Position numbers and translations under genes: made by a program
Shown here: positions 51,714-60,923 of the stretch, piece by piece
How the letters are laid out: every line of letters starts with the position of its first letter
Numbering within the stretch: the stretch's first letter is position 1
The notes under the pieces: model-generated
Told to the model about the DNA's origin: nothing
Database searches by the model: none
Seen by the model: only the letters and a program-made list of their open reading frames with translations
Source of the DNA: Paracoccus xiamenensis
Lineage (GTDB): Bacteria; Pseudomonadota; Alphaproteobacteria; Rhodobacterales; Rhodobacteraceae
DNA: 64,000 nucleotides
Reading direction: 5' to 3'
Assembly (NCBI RefSeq): GCF_011308835.1
Contig: NZ_JAAOHY010000001.1
Location: 558,001-622,000 of the forward strand

Positions 51714-52033
51714 GGGCGCGCTCCGTGCGGGGTCGAGACCAGCTTGAGGAAGGTCCGGTCCTCGCGCAGCAGGAATTTCTCGCGCTGCGCGAAGGCGTAA
51801 TTCTGCCGGCCCAGTGGGTCTTCGGCAAGACGGGCGCGATAGGCCTCGTACCCCGCAAGGCTGTCGATGTGATAGATGCCATAGGCCAGCGTCGAAGACC
51901 CCTCATGCGGCGCGAAATAGCCGACCAGATCGGCGCCGCAGCGCGGAATGGCCTGTCCCCAGTTGCGGGCATATTCGGCAAAGGCGGCGCGTTTCGTGGG
52001 GTCGATGTGATAGCGGATGATGCAGGTCAGCAT
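51710..52033 (-). CDS. NIPSNAP family protein
   Basis: A 107-residue alpha/beta ferredoxin-fold protein: LTCIIRYHIDPTKRAAFAEY, CGADLVGYFAPHEGSSTLAY and EAYRARLAEDPLGRQNYAFA are family features (NIPSNAP/DUF-type dimeric alpha-beta barrel). It is the first gene of the unit with the ABM gene, and divergent from the ArsR-type regulator gene 70 bases away. Bacterial members are often found in degradation or resistance operons, without a known reaction. GGAG precedes the start. Confidence 0.85.
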   Translation of the reverse strand: MLTCIIRYHIDPTKRAAFAEYARNWGQAIPRCGADLVGYFAPHEGSSTLAYGIYHIDSLAGYEAYRARLAEDPLGRQNYAFAQREKFLLREDRTFLKLVSTPHGARP

Positions 52034-52103
52034 GAGAACTCCTTCGTTTCGGCCATCATCATCGCCGATTGTGTGTTCGATATGTTTCGGTTAGCGTCGA
52101 AGC

Positions 52104-52781
52104 ATGAAAGACGGTCCCGACATTGCCCGCATCGCCGCGCTTATCGGCGATCCCGCCCGCGCCAATATGCTGACGGCGCTGATGGATGGGCGCGCGTTGA
52201 CCGCGACCGAACTTTCCCAGATCGCCGGCGTCACCCCACAGACCGCAAGCGCACACCTGGCGCGGCTTGGCCAAGGCGGGCTGATCCGCCAACGCAAGCA
52301 GGGCCGCCACCGCTATGCCGAACTGGCCTCGCCCGAGGTTGCCGGCGTGCTGGAGGCGTTGATGGGCCTTGCCACCACCAGCGGCCATCTGCGCCGCCGC
52401 CCCGGCCCGCGCGATGCCCAGCTGCGGCGGGCGCGGGTCTGCTATGACCATCTGGCCGGAGAGATGGGAACGCAGATGTTCGACACCATGCTGGCGCGCG
52501 GCCACCTGTTCCGTCGGGAAGACGAGATCGTGCTGACCGAGCCCGGCAGTGATTTCACCCGCGACTTCCTTGGCCCCGAGACGCAAACCCGGTCCCGCGC
52601 GCCCCTTTGCCGCGAATGCCTGGATTGGAGCGACCGGCGCTCTCATCTGGCTGGCCGATTGGGCCGGGCGATGCTGGCGCGGATGATCGCGCTTGGCTGG
52701 GCGCGGCGCGCCGAAGGCAGCCGGGTGATCCGCTTTACACCGGATGGAGAAAGGCAGTTTCAGGCGTTGTTTTCCAGTTGA
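52104..52781 (+). CDS. ArsR-family transcription regulator with C-terminal extension
   Basis: A 225-residue regulator. Residues 5-85 form the winged helix: IARIAALIGDPARANMLTAL, ALTATELSQIAGVTPQTASA (recognition helix) and GLIRQRKQGRHRYAELA. The remaining 140 residues are longer than the usual ArsR and contain Cys in RARVCYDH and CRECLDWSDRR, which might sense an effector. It is divergent from the NIPSNAP/ABM genes. The 70-base gap holds TTCGA...TCGAA half-sites (52077-52100) that could be an operator. Repression of the opposite unit is inferred. Confidence 0.87.
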   Translation: MKDGPDIARIAALIGDPARANMLTALMDGRALTATELSQIAGVTPQTASAHLARLGQGGLIRQRKQGRHRYAELASPEVAGVLEALMGLATTSGHLRRRPGPRDAQLRRARVCYDHLAGEMGTQMFDTMLARGHLFRREDEIVLTEPGSDFTRDFLGPETQTRSRAPLCRECLDWSDRRSHLAGRLGRAMLARMIALGWARRAEGSRVIRFTPDGERQFQALFSS

Positions 52782-52865
52782 CACGGCGGGCCGGAACGCT
52801 AAAAGGCGGCTTCCAAGACATTTCGCGGTGGCCCCTCGGGCGCCGCCGCAGCAGGAGCAAGAACA

Positions 52866-53033
52866 ATGGCGAAGCCGACGACGATCAAGATCCGTCTGAA
52901 CTCGACGGCCGGGACCGGGCACTTCTATGTCACCAAGAAGAACGCCCGCACCATGACCGAAAAAATGACGGTCAACAAATACGACCCGGTTGTGCGCAAG
53001 CATGTCGAATACAAGGAAGGCAAGATCAAGTAA
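52866..53033 (+). CDS. rpmG: Ribosomal protein L33
   Basis: A 55-residue protein, [20 protein letters not shown], then [20 protein letters not shown] and ending EYKEGKIK. This is the standard alphaproteobacterial L33 of the large ribosomal subunit; the zinc-binding Cys pairs of other L33 forms are absent, so it is the Cys-free type. AGGAGCAAG precedes the ATG. A strong terminator follows 26 bases after the stop, so it is a single-gene unit. Confidence 0.97.
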
Positions 53034-53059
53034 GATCGCGCCCTCTTTCGGACTGAATG

Positions 53060-53083
53060 AACCGCGCCCCGGCGCGGTTTTTT
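53060..53083 (+). terminator. Intrinsic terminator of rpmG
   Basis: Perfect 9-base-pair stem AACCGCGCC (53060-53068) / GGCGCGGTT (53071-53079), loop CC, then a run of T to 53083. Confidence 0.9.
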
Positions 53084-53120
53084 CATGTCTGCGGCGGCGT
53101 GCCTGCTGGATCGCCGAATG

Positions 53121-53164
53121 GATATTTGAACCAGAGTGAACCTTCATTCTGGACCAAATATCCC
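53121..53164. repeat. Imperfect inverted repeat, dispersed element
   Basis: Two 21-base arms, GGATATTTGAACCAGAGTGA+A (53121-53141) and TTCATTCTGGACCAAATATC+C (53144-53164), complementary at 18 of 21 positions, spaced by CC. Flanking GCCTGC / GCAGGC extends the symmetry. One arm also occurs at 8025-8045. It lies between rpmG and lnt, which converge. Confidence 0.7.
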
Positions 53165-53183
53165 CGCCGGAGGCAGGCGGCGC

Positions 53184-54716
53184 CTATGCCCGGAACCGTT
53201 TGCGCAGGGTCGCGGCCAACAGTGCCGCAAACGCGGCCAGAAGAACTGGCAAGTTCCCGATCCGCAGCCACAGGGTTTCCGGCAGCGGCGCGGGCAGTGC
53301 GGTGTCGATATGGCCGGTCGCGCCAAGGGGCAGTTCGGCGGTGATCCTGCCCAGCGGGTCGATGGCGGCGGTGACGCCAGTATTTGCGGCGCGCATCAAC
53401 GGCAGGCCCGATTCAATTGCCCGCAGCCGCGCTTGCGCCAGATGCTGATATGGGCCTGAGATGGTGCCGAACCAAGCGTCATTGGTGACCTGCAACAGCC
53501 ATTCTGCGCCCTGGACGCTGCGCAGGTGCTGGGGAAATATCGCCTCGTAGCAGATCAGCGCCTGCATGGGCGGCAGGCCATCCGGGGTCATCACCATGGG
53601 GCCGGGGCCGGGGGAATAGCCAAAGCCCTGCTGTGCGGCGAATGCGCCGATGCCGAACCGCGCCAGCACGTTGCCCCAGGGCACATATTCGCCAAAGGGG
53701 ACAAGGTGGAATTTGTCATAGATCTGGGCGACGGTACCGCCCGGGGCGACCTCGACCAGAGAATTGTAATAGCGCGGGCCCTCTGCGCGCTGAATGCCCA
53801 TCAGGACAGTTGCGCCTGCCGCCTCGCTGAGGATGGGCAGCGCCTCGTCGGCCTGGTTCAGCAGGAAGCTGACAGCGGTCTCCGGCCAGATTACCGCATC
53901 GGGGGGCGACCCGCTGGTGGGGGCAGCGCTTTCCTCCAGCAGGCGCTGCCAGAAGATCTGCGCCCATTCCGGATCCCATTTCAGGGCCTGATCGGCATTG
54001 GGCTGCACGAGACGCAGGGTAATGTCGCGCTGCACGACCGGCCGGTCCAGCCGGCTGAGGCCGGCGGCCCAAAGCGCGGCAATCAGCAGAATCGACAGGA
54101 TCCCGCCGGTGTAGGCACCACGCGGACGGAAGGGTGAACCGCGCCAGAAGGTCAGCGGCAATGCTGCGGCCACCACTGTGATTGCCGAAAGGCCGATGGC
54201 GCCGATATAGGCGGCGGATTGGGCGACTGGCGTGTCAATCCAGACATGCCCCAACTGCGCCCAGGGCAGGCCGGTAAAGATCCAGCCGCGCAGCCAGTCT
54301 GAAAGGACCAGAGCAGCACCGAAGGCCAGAGCGCGGGCCTGCCATCCCGGTGCGAAGCGTCCGGCGATCCAGCCGGGCAGCGCCCAGAAGACACCGCCAC
54401 CCGCCGCCATCAGGATCAAGGCGAATGGGGCCATCCAGCCATAGATCTCTGGCTCGACCAGAAACGGCTCGACGATCCAGCTCATCGCAAGGGCGAAATA
54501 GCCGGTGCCGGCTGCGCCTGCACGCCAGAACCCGGCGCGACCATTCGCGGCGCGACCGATACGCCACAGGATCACGGCGAGCGCGATGACCGTCACCGGC
54601 CATAATCCCCACGGGGCCTGTCCAAGCGCTGCAAGCGCGCCAACCGCAACATCCCCGATCAGGCCAAGCGCCACCCGGCGGCGTCGCAGCGGGCGCGAAG
54701 TGGCGGCGGCGGTCAT
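53184..54716 (-). CDS. lnt: Apolipoprotein N-acyltransferase
   Basis: A 510-residue inner-membrane enzyme adding the third acyl chain to lipoproteins. The first 190 residues hold six or so membrane segments (WPVTVIALAVILWRIGRAAN, YGWMAPFALILMAAGGGVFW). The nitrilase-type domain has Glu in AVIWPETAVSFLL, Lys in YDKFHLVPFGEYVPWG and Cys in ALICYEAIFPQHLR, the complete catalytic triad, facing the periplasm. A last membrane segment ends the chain. The start at 54716 (MTAAATSRPLRRRR) lies ten bases after the helicase stop; the longer frame upstream only overlaps the helicase tail. Confidence 0.95.
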   Translation of the reverse strand: MTAAATSRPLRRRRVALGLIGDVAVGALAALGQAPWGLWPVTVIALAVILWRIGRAANGRAGFWRAGAAGTGYFALAMSWIVEPFLVEPEIYGWMAPFALILMAAGGGVFWALPGWIAGRFAPGWQARALAFGAALVLSDWLRGWIFTGLPWAQLGHVWIDTPVAQSAAYIGAIGLSAITVVAAALPLTFWRGSPFRPRGAYTGGILSILLIAALWAAGLSRLDRPVVQRDITLRLVQPNADQALKWDPEWAQIFWQRLLEESAAPTSGSPPDAVIWPETAVSFLLNQADEALPILSEAAGATVLMGIQRAEGPRYYNSLVEVAPGGTVAQIYDKFHLVPFGEYVPWGNVLARFGIGAFAAQQGFGYSPGPGPMVMTPDGLPPMQALICYEAIFPQHLRSVQGAEWLLQVTNDAWFGTISGPYQHLAQARLRAIESGLPLMRAANTGVTAAIDPLGRITAELPLGATGHIDTALPAPLPETLWLRIGNLPVLLAAFAALLAATLRKRFRA

Positions 54717-54726
54717 CGGTGGCGCG

Positions 54727-56892
54727 TCAGCCTTCGGCCGCGCCCGAGGCGCTTTCCTGCGCGCTTTCGGCGGGGCTTTCCGCAGCTTTGGCCTTGGCCG
54801 CTGTCTTGCGGGGGCTGCGCTTGCGCGGGGCGGGTTTGGTCGGGGCATCAGCAGAAGCGTCGGCAGACGCTTCGGGCGTGGCCTCGGTCGGTTCCGCGAC
54901 GGGTTCGGCCTCCGGTGTCGCTGCGACTTTGCGGCTGCGCGGGCTGCGCTTTTTCGGCGCAGGCTTGGCTTCGGCCGGGGCATCCGCTGCTGCGTCGGCG
55001 GCTGCTTCCGACGGCGCTTCGCTGGCGGGAGCTTCTGCCGCCGCGGTGGATTTGCGGCTGCGCCGTGCCCGCGGCTTCGGCTTCGCCTCTGCCTCGGTTT
55101 CCGGCGCGGGTTCTGCGGGTTCTGCGGCCGGAGCGGGTTCGGCTGCGACCTCGATGGCGATTTCGGTCACTGCTTCCGCAGATGCATCGGTTTTGGCATC
55201 GGCCGCGCCATTGCGGCGGCTGCGGCCGCGCGAACGCGAACGGGCAGGCTTGGCTTCTGCTGCAGCAGCGGCGGGCTCGGGTGCTGCCTGAACGGCCGGC
55301 TCTGCCTCGGCGCGCACGATCGCTTCTTCGGTGGCGGCGAGCGCGGCGGCGAAGCTTTGCTTCATGAATTCCGGCACATGATCGCCCATCCCGCGGACCG
55401 CGCTGCCGTGATCGCGGCGGTCGGAACGGCGGCGGTCATTGCCGTGATCGCGGCGGTCGTCCTGGCGCGATTCGGAGCGCCGATCATCGCGTCGGTCGCC
55501 GCGCGGTTCATCGCGGCGTTCGTCACGGCGGCCATCTCGCCGATCCTCACGTCTGTCATCACGGCGCGGTGCCTCGGCGCGGGTCTCTTCTTGCACGGTC
55601 TCGACGGCCTCCTGAGGCTCGGCGCTGCGGGGGGTGTCGTCGCGGCGCTCGCCCCGGCGCGAACGGCTGCGCGAGCCCTTGCCGTTGCGGCCCTCGTCAC
55701 GGCGCGGGCGCGGGGCCTGGGTCGCGGCATCTGACAGGGCGAAGCCCTCGGGGGCCTGAGCGCGGGGCAGGGCGTGTTTCACCAGATGTTCGATGGCGGT
55801 CAGGTATTTCTCATCCGCTGGGGTGGCGATGGAATAGGCCGTACCCTGACGACCGGCGCGGCCGGTGCGGCCGATGCGGTGCACGTAATCCTCGGCATGG
55901 CTGGGCAGGTCGAAGTTGAAGACATGGCTGACGGCCGGAATGTCCAGACCGCGCGCCGCCACGTCCGAAGCGACCAGGAAGCGCAGCGAGCCATCGCGGA
56001 AGGCGTCCAGCGTGCGCATCCGCTGCGACTGGTCCAGATCGCCGTGAATCGGGGCTGCATCAAAACCATGCGCTTTCAGCGACTTGGCGACGATATCGAC
56101 CTCGGTCTTGCGGTTGCAGAAGATGATGGCGTTTTTCAGATCCTCGCCCTCGGCGGTGATCAGGGCGCGCAGCAATTCGCGCTTCTGCTTGGCGGTCTGG
56201 TCCTTCCGCGTCGGCGTGATTTCGACCAGCTTCTGAGTGATGGTTTCCGACGTGGTGGCCTGACGCGCAACCTCGATCCGTTCCGGCGTGTGCAGGAAGG
56301 TGTTGGTGATGCGTTCGATTTCCGGCGCCATGGTGGCGCTGAAGAACAGCGTCTGGCGGGTGAAGGGGGTCAGCTGGAAGATCCGCTCGATATCGGGGAT
56401 GAAACCCATGTCGAGCATCCGGTCGGCCTCGTCCACGACCATCACCTCGACGCCGGTCAGCAGCAGCTTGCCACGTTCGAAATGGTCCAGCAGCCGGCCC
56501 GGCGTGGCGATCAGCACATCGACGCCGCGGTCGATCAGCTTGTCCTGTTCGCCAAAGCTGACGCCGCCGATCAGCAGCGCTTTCGTCAGGCGAGTGTGCT
56601 TGGCATAGGTGTCGAAGTTTTCGGCCACCTGAGCGGCCAGTTCGCGAGTCGGGCACAGCACCAGCGAACGCGGCATCCGCGCACGGGCGCGGCCGCGCGA
56701 TAGCCGTGTAATCATCGGAAGGGTGAAGCTGGCGGTCTTGCCGGTGCCGGTCTGGGCGATCCCCAACACGTCGCGGCCTTCCAGTGCCGGCGGAATCGCA
56801 CCTGCCTGAATTGGGGTGGGGTTGTCATACCCTGCCTCGGCCACGGCCTTCAGAACTTTGGGATCAAGCTTCAGATCGGAAAATTTGGTCAT
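54727..56892 (-). CDS. DEAD-box RNA helicase, RhlE-like, with long low-complexity tail
   Basis: A 721-residue helicase. Motif I is AQTGTGKTASF (near residue 46), motif II VVDEADRMLDMGF (DEAD), motif III FFSATMAPE and motif VI YVHRIGRTGRAGR (near residue 340). The core ends around residue 375. The remaining 340 residues are disordered: first an Arg/Asp-rich part (RRDDRREDRRDGRRDERRDE), then Ala/Glu/Pro-rich stretches with at least four basic patches (for example KKRSPRSRKV and RKRSPRKTAA). It should unwind RNA in ribosome assembly or decay. It precedes lnt by ten bases. The 210-base gap upstream also serves the divergent antiporter gene. Confidence 0.92.
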   Translation of the reverse strand: MTKFSDLKLDPKVLKAVAEAGYDNPTPIQAGAIPPALEGRDVLGIAQTGTGKTASFTLPMITRLSRGRARARMPRSLVLCPTRELAAQVAENFDTYAKHTRLTKALLIGGVSFGEQDKLIDRGVDVLIATPGRLLDHFERGKLLLTGVEVMVVDEADRMLDMGFIPDIERIFQLTPFTRQTLFFSATMAPEIERITNTFLHTPERIEVARQATTSETITQKLVEITPTRKDQTAKQKRELLRALITAEGEDLKNAIIFCNRKTEVDIVAKSLKAHGFDAAPIHGDLDQSQRMRTLDAFRDGSLRFLVASDVAARGLDIPAVSHVFNFDLPSHAEDYVHRIGRTGRAGRQGTAYSIATPADEKYLTAIEHLVKHALPRAQAPEGFALSDAATQAPRPRRDEGRNGKGSRSRSRRGERRDDTPRSAEPQEAVETVQEETRAEAPRRDDRREDRRDGRRDERRDEPRGDRRDDRRSESRQDDRRDHGNDRRRSDRRDHGSAVRGMGDHVPEFMKQSFAAALAATEEAIVRAEAEPAVQAAPEPAAAAAEAKPARSRSRGRSRRNGAADAKTDASAEAVTEIAIEVAAEPAPAAEPAEPAPETEAEAKPKPRARRSRKSTAAAEAPASEAPSEAAADAAADAPAEAKPAPKKRSPRSRKVAATPEAEPVAEPTEATPEASADASADAPTKPAPRKRSPRKTAAKAKAAESPAESAQESASGAAEG

Positions 56893-57102
56893 ATGCGTCC
56901 ATTCGCTGCGCGGATTGCGCAGATGAAAAAATGGGACGCCGTTCCACGCCCCTCGTCCGTTCGCCGGATGCGAACGCGGATTGCCCTAGCTCAATAGCTG
57001 TCAGACGTCAATGTTAACAGAAAAAACCAATGTCCGCAGCGGCAGTTGTGGAACCCAAAGCACACGTGGCAAATTGCGCCTCTGTCGAATGAGGGATTTT
57101 AA

Positions 57103-59139
57103 ATGGCAGTTTCCGCTGAAACCGGGCTGAGCCCAGTCGAGGCCTTTGCGCTTGTCGGCGTTGTTGGCGTTGGTGCGCAATGGCTGGCTTGGCGGTTCCG
57201 GCTGCCGGGCATCGTGATGATGCTGACGGCCGGCCTGATCCTGGGACCATTGACGGGTGTTTTCGTCCCATCGCGCGATATCGGGCCGCTGGTCGCGCCG
57301 ATGATCTCGCTCGCGGTGGCGGTGATCCTGTTCGAAGGCGGGCTGACGCTGAACTTCAAGCAGCTGCAGGATGCCGCGCCCGCCGTGCGCAGGCTGGTTC
57401 TGATAGGTGCGCCTCTTGGCTGGCTGCTGTCATCTGCTGCGCTGGCGCTGATCGCGGGGCTCAGCTGGCAATCGGCGATCGTCTTCGGCGGCGTGATGAT
57501 CGTTACCGGCCCGACGGTGATCGCGCCCTTGCTGCGGGCGGCGAAGTTGCACAACCGGCCCGCGCAGATGCTGCAATGGGAAGCCATCGTGAACGACGCC
57601 TTGGGCGCGCTGGTGGCGGTGATCGCGCTGGTGGTGGTGCTGGTCCGCCAGCAGGAGCTGGGACCGGCCGAGGCGCTGTGGACCCTAGGTCGGGGCATCG
57701 CCTTTGCAACACTGGTGGGCTTTGGCGCGGGCCTTGCCGTGGTCAAGGCGTTCCGGGAATCGCTGGTGCCGGAATATATGAAGGTGCCGATGCTGTTTGT
57801 GCTGGTGCTGGCGGCCTTTGCGCTGTCGGATTCGGTTCTGCACGAATCCGGTCTGCTGGCGGTGACGGTCATGGGCCTCATCATCGCCAACGCGAACCTG
57901 CCATCATATGCCGAGATCTACCGCTTCAAGGAACAGGCAACAACGCTGTTGCTGTCGGGCGTGTTCATCCTGCTGGCGTCGAACGTGAAGCTGGAGACGC
58001 TGAACCTTCTGGACTGGCGTTCGGGGCTGTTCATCGCTGCGGTGATCCTGCTGGTCCGGCCGGCGACGGTGTTGATCTCTCTGGCGGGCAGTTCGATCCC
58101 GATGAAAGAGCGGTTGCTGGTCGCCTTCACCGGACCGCGCGGTGTCGTCTTGCTGGCAATTACCGGGCTGTTCGCCGAACGACTGGTCAGCGAGGGGGTC
58201 GAGGACGGCGCCGTGTTGACGCCGCTGGCCTTTGCGCTGGTGGTGGCGACGGTGGTGTTGCACGGGTTTACGCTCAAGCCGCTTGCGAAATGGCTGGGCC
58301 TGACCTCTGGCGAGGTGCCGGGTGTTATCATCGTCGGCGGTTCAGCCTTCACGACCGGGCTCGGGCGCGCGTTGAAGAATGCCGACGTGAACGTGCTTGT
58401 CACCGACCCCAATCACGGCCAGCTGCGTTCCGCGCGCGAGGCGGGGCTGCCCAGCTATTACGGCGACATCCTGTCTGAGGCCGCAGAGCACGGCGTTGAA
58501 TTTATCGCCTATTCCACGATCCTCGCGGCCTCGGACAATGATGCCTATAACACGCTGGTGGCCACCGACCTTGCGCCGGAATTCGGTCGCGATGCGATCT
58601 GGCAGGTTGCCCGCGCGCGCGAGGATCGGGCGCGTCACGCGCTGCCCAGCCAGCTGGGCGGGCAGTCCTTGAACGGCGGGCAGACGCTGGCGCAATACCT
58701 TGAGCTGCTGGCCGAGGGCTGGATATTCCGCAATACCCGCCTGACCGAGGAATATACCTTGGACGACTGGGCGGCGGCGCGTGAAGGTGCAATCCCGCTG
58801 GCCTTCATTCGGGACAACTCTGTCCGGTTCGTGGCCAAGAATGAACAGCTCACCGGGCGTCCGGGAATGCGGATCATTTCGTTGATCCCGCCCGAGATCG
58901 CCGAAAAGATCCGCCGCGAAACCGAAGAGGCTGCGGAAGAACGCGAGATCGCCAAGAATGAAGCCCGTGCCGTCCGCGAGGGCGAAGGTCGCGGCAGCGA
59001 AGGTAAAGTCAAACCCGGCGCGTCGGGATCGCCCGAAAAGGATTCCGATACCGAGGATAATGGCGAGGCATCCAATAACAATGCCCCAACCGATCAGCCC
59101 GATCAGGCGGACAAAACAGATGGCGGCAATAAAGGATAG
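57103..59139 (+). CDS. Cation/proton antiporter (CPA1-type) with TrkA-N-like cytosolic domain
   Basis: A 678-residue protein. Residues 1-395 form the antiporter part with about 12 membrane segments (LPGIVMMLTAGLILGPLTGV, MISLAVAVILFEGGLTLNFK, VFGGVMIVTGPTVIAPLLRA, EAIVNDALGALVAVIALVVV); the Asp in VNDALGA is the expected ion-binding residue. From about 404 a Rossmann TrkA-N-like domain follows (VPGVIIVGGSAFTTGLGRAL). The last 75 residues are acidic and disordered (ENGEASNNNAPTDQPDQADK-like). Exchange of Na+ or K+ for protons is inferred from family. AGGG precedes the ATG only weakly. Confidence 0.88.
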   Translation: MAVSAETGLSPVEAFALVGVVGVGAQWLAWRFRLPGIVMMLTAGLILGPLTGVFVPSRDIGPLVAPMISLAVAVILFEGGLTLNFKQLQDAAPAVRRLVLIGAPLGWLLSSAALALIAGLSWQSAIVFGGVMIVTGPTVIAPLLRAAKLHNRPAQMLQWEAIVNDALGALVAVIALVVVLVRQQELGPAEALWTLGRGIAFATLVGFGAGLAVVKAFRESLVPEYMKVPMLFVLVLAAFALSDSVLHESGLLAVTVMGLIIANANLPSYAEIYRFKEQATTLLLSGVFILLASNVKLETLNLLDWRSGLFIAAVILLVRPATVLISLAGSSIPMKERLLVAFTGPRGVVLLAITGLFAERLVSEGVEDGAVLTPLAFALVVATVVLHGFTLKPLAKWLGLTSGEVPGVIIVGGSAFTTGLGRALKNADVNVLVTDPNHGQLRSAREAGLPSYYGDILSEAAEHGVEFIAYSTILAASDNDAYNTLVATDLAPEFGRDAIWQVARAREDRARHALPSQLGGQSLNGGQTLAQYLELLAEGWIFRNTRLTEEYTLDDWAAAREGAIPLAFIRDNSVRFVAKNEQLTGRPGMRIISLIPPEIAEKIRRETEEAAEEREIAKNEARAVREGEGRGSEGKVKPGASGSPEKDSDTEDNGEASNNNAPTDQPDQADKTDGGNKG

Positions 59140-59254
59140 GCCCGCTGCGCCGCATCTAGAAGGGTAACACAGATGTAATGCGCCGCGCGATCTCGGCGCT
59201 TGCCAAGCCAAGGGGTGCTGCCGCAATCTTCCGCTTGATAATTCGGAGGATTTT

Positions 59255-60877
59255 ATGCGGTTTCTCTTGTCCACGGTTGCCATCCTCGCCACGGCCCCCG
59301 CCCTGGCCGACACGTTCGAGGTTCAGGCCCCGGTCACGGCGGCGACACTGTACCCGCAGGGCGCCAGCGTCATTCGCAGTGGCCGGCTGGACCTGCCAGC
59401 GGGGTCGCATCAGCTGGTCATTCCGGGACTGCCGGCCGATACCGATCCGGCTGGCATGCGTGTCGTGGCGGAAGGCGCCACGATCGGCGCGGTCAGCCTG
59501 CAGACGGGGCGCGCCTTGCCTGACGGGGCGCCGGACACGCAGGCCATCAAGGACGCGCGGGCCGAGGTCGAGCGTCTGGAACGCGCACTACGCGACCGCG
59601 ACGCCGCCGTTGCCGCGATCAGGGCCGAGGTTGAGGCTTCGGAGGATCTGCTGTCTTTCCTGCGCACGCTGGCCAGTTCCGACAATGCGACCACGGGCGA
59701 TGTCGCGGGGCTGACCGATATGGTCGCGGGGCGGATGCTGGCCGCCCGTCGCGCCGGGATCGAGGCAGAGACCCGCGCGCTTGCCGCCGAACAGGGCCGC
59801 AGCGAAGATGAGCGTCTGCTGAATGATGCCATTGCCCGGCTGGACGCCCTTCAGGAACCGCGCGGCGATCAGGCTGCGCTTGTGCTGGCGGTCGAGGGGC
59901 AGGGTGGGCCTGCGCAGATCACCGTGACCTCCAACGCCGATTTCGCCAGCTGGCGCCCGGTCTATGACCTGCGGCTGGATCAGCAGGCGAAGACGTTGGT
60001 GCTGGAGCGTGGGCTGATGGTGGCCCAGTCGACCGGCGAGGATTGGTCGGGCGTCACGCTGACCATGTCGACCAGCCGGCCGTCGGGGCAGTCGACGACA
60101 AGCGAAGTTTATCCGCGCGTGGTACGGGCCTACGATCCCCGCGCGGGCGTGGCCGAACGCGCCTATGCACCCGAGCCTATGGCTGACGCCGCCCTCGCTG
60201 CCCCGGTCGCCGAGGTCGAGGCGGTGGTGGTCGATGCCGCCTCGGTCGATTTTCAGGGCACGACCGCCGTTTACCGTTACGCCGCGCCGGTTGACCTGCG
60301 CAGCAGTGTCGATGCGCTGCGCCTGAAACTGGACAGCCGCGACCTGCCGGTCGAGGTGTTGGTGGCAGAGGCCGTGCCCCTTTATGACAAGGCCGCCTAT
60401 CTGGTCGTGGATACGAAAAACCCGCTGGCCGAGGTAATCCTGCCCGGTCCGGCCGCGCTGTATAATGACGGTGTGATGGTCGGGCAGATGGACCTGTCGC
60501 TGACCGCGGCAGGCGACGAGATGCAGTTGGGCTTTGGTCCCATCGACGGGATCGTGCTGGACCGCCGCACCCCGGACCGCGAAAGCGCGGAAGGCGGGCT
60601 GATCCGGCGCGACGCCTCGATGACCGAAACCGCTGTGCTGGAGGCGAAGAACCTGACCGGGCGCGACTATCAGTTGCGGATGATCGACCAGGTGCCGGTG
60701 TCAGAGCAGAAAGAGGTCGTGGTGGACTGGGACGCCTCGGTCGAGCCGACCGAAAAAGATCCCGACGGCAAGCGCGGCCTGCTGGTCTGGGAAAGCGAAC
60801 TGGCCGCAGGCGCGACGCAGGAAATCACGCTGGAGACGACGATCCGCTGGCCAGATGGCTATGTCCTGAGCAACTAA
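59255..60877 (+). CDS. Secreted DUF4139 protein (MuiA-like)
   Basis: A 540-residue protein with a signal peptide (MRFLLSTVAILATAPALA). The N-terminal DUF4140 part (FEVQAPVTAATLYPQGASVI, GSHQLVIPGLPADTDPAGMR) is followed by a coiled coil (about 80-200) and the DUF4139 part (WRPVYDLRLDQQAKTLVLER, LVWESELAAGATQEITLETT at the end). Proteins of this build are annotated as mucoidy-inhibitor-like; their role is unknown. GGAGG precedes the ATG at 59255. It is a single gene, convergent with the acyltransferase gene 46 bases away. Confidence 0.85.
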   Translation: MRFLLSTVAILATAPALADTFEVQAPVTAATLYPQGASVIRSGRLDLPAGSHQLVIPGLPADTDPAGMRVVAEGATIGAVSLQTGRALPDGAPDTQAIKDARAEVERLERALRDRDAAVAAIRAEVEASEDLLSFLRTLASSDNATTGDVAGLTDMVAGRMLAARRAGIEAETRALAAEQGRSEDERLLNDAIARLDALQEPRGDQAALVLAVEGQGGPAQITVTSNADFASWRPVYDLRLDQQAKTLVLERGLMVAQSTGEDWSGVTLTMSTSRPSGQSTTSEVYPRVVRAYDPRAGVAERAYAPEPMADAALAAPVAEVEAVVVDAASVDFQGTTAVYRYAAPVDLRSSVDALRLKLDSRDLPVEVLVAEAVPLYDKAAYLVVDTKNPLAEVILPGPAALYNDGVMVGQMDLSLTAAGDEMQLGFGPIDGIVLDRRTPDRESAEGGLIRRDASMTETAVLEAKNLTGRDYQLRMIDQVPVSEQKEVVVDWDASVEPTEKDPDGKRGLLVWESELAAGATQEITLETTIRWPDGYVLSN

Positions 60878-60923
60878 CCCCTACCGGTGCGACCGGCGTG
60901 GCCGTTGCGGACTGGCCGCGGGC

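Noticed and set aside
51036..51800. Open frame of 254 codons on the plus strand
   Set aside because: It starts inside rnpB and runs antisense to the ABM and NIPSNAP genes; no conserved content.
54717..54983. N-terminal extension of Lnt by 89 codons
   Set aside because: It overlaps the coding tail of the helicase and is an Arg/Pro-rich frame shadow; the true start is after the helicase stop.
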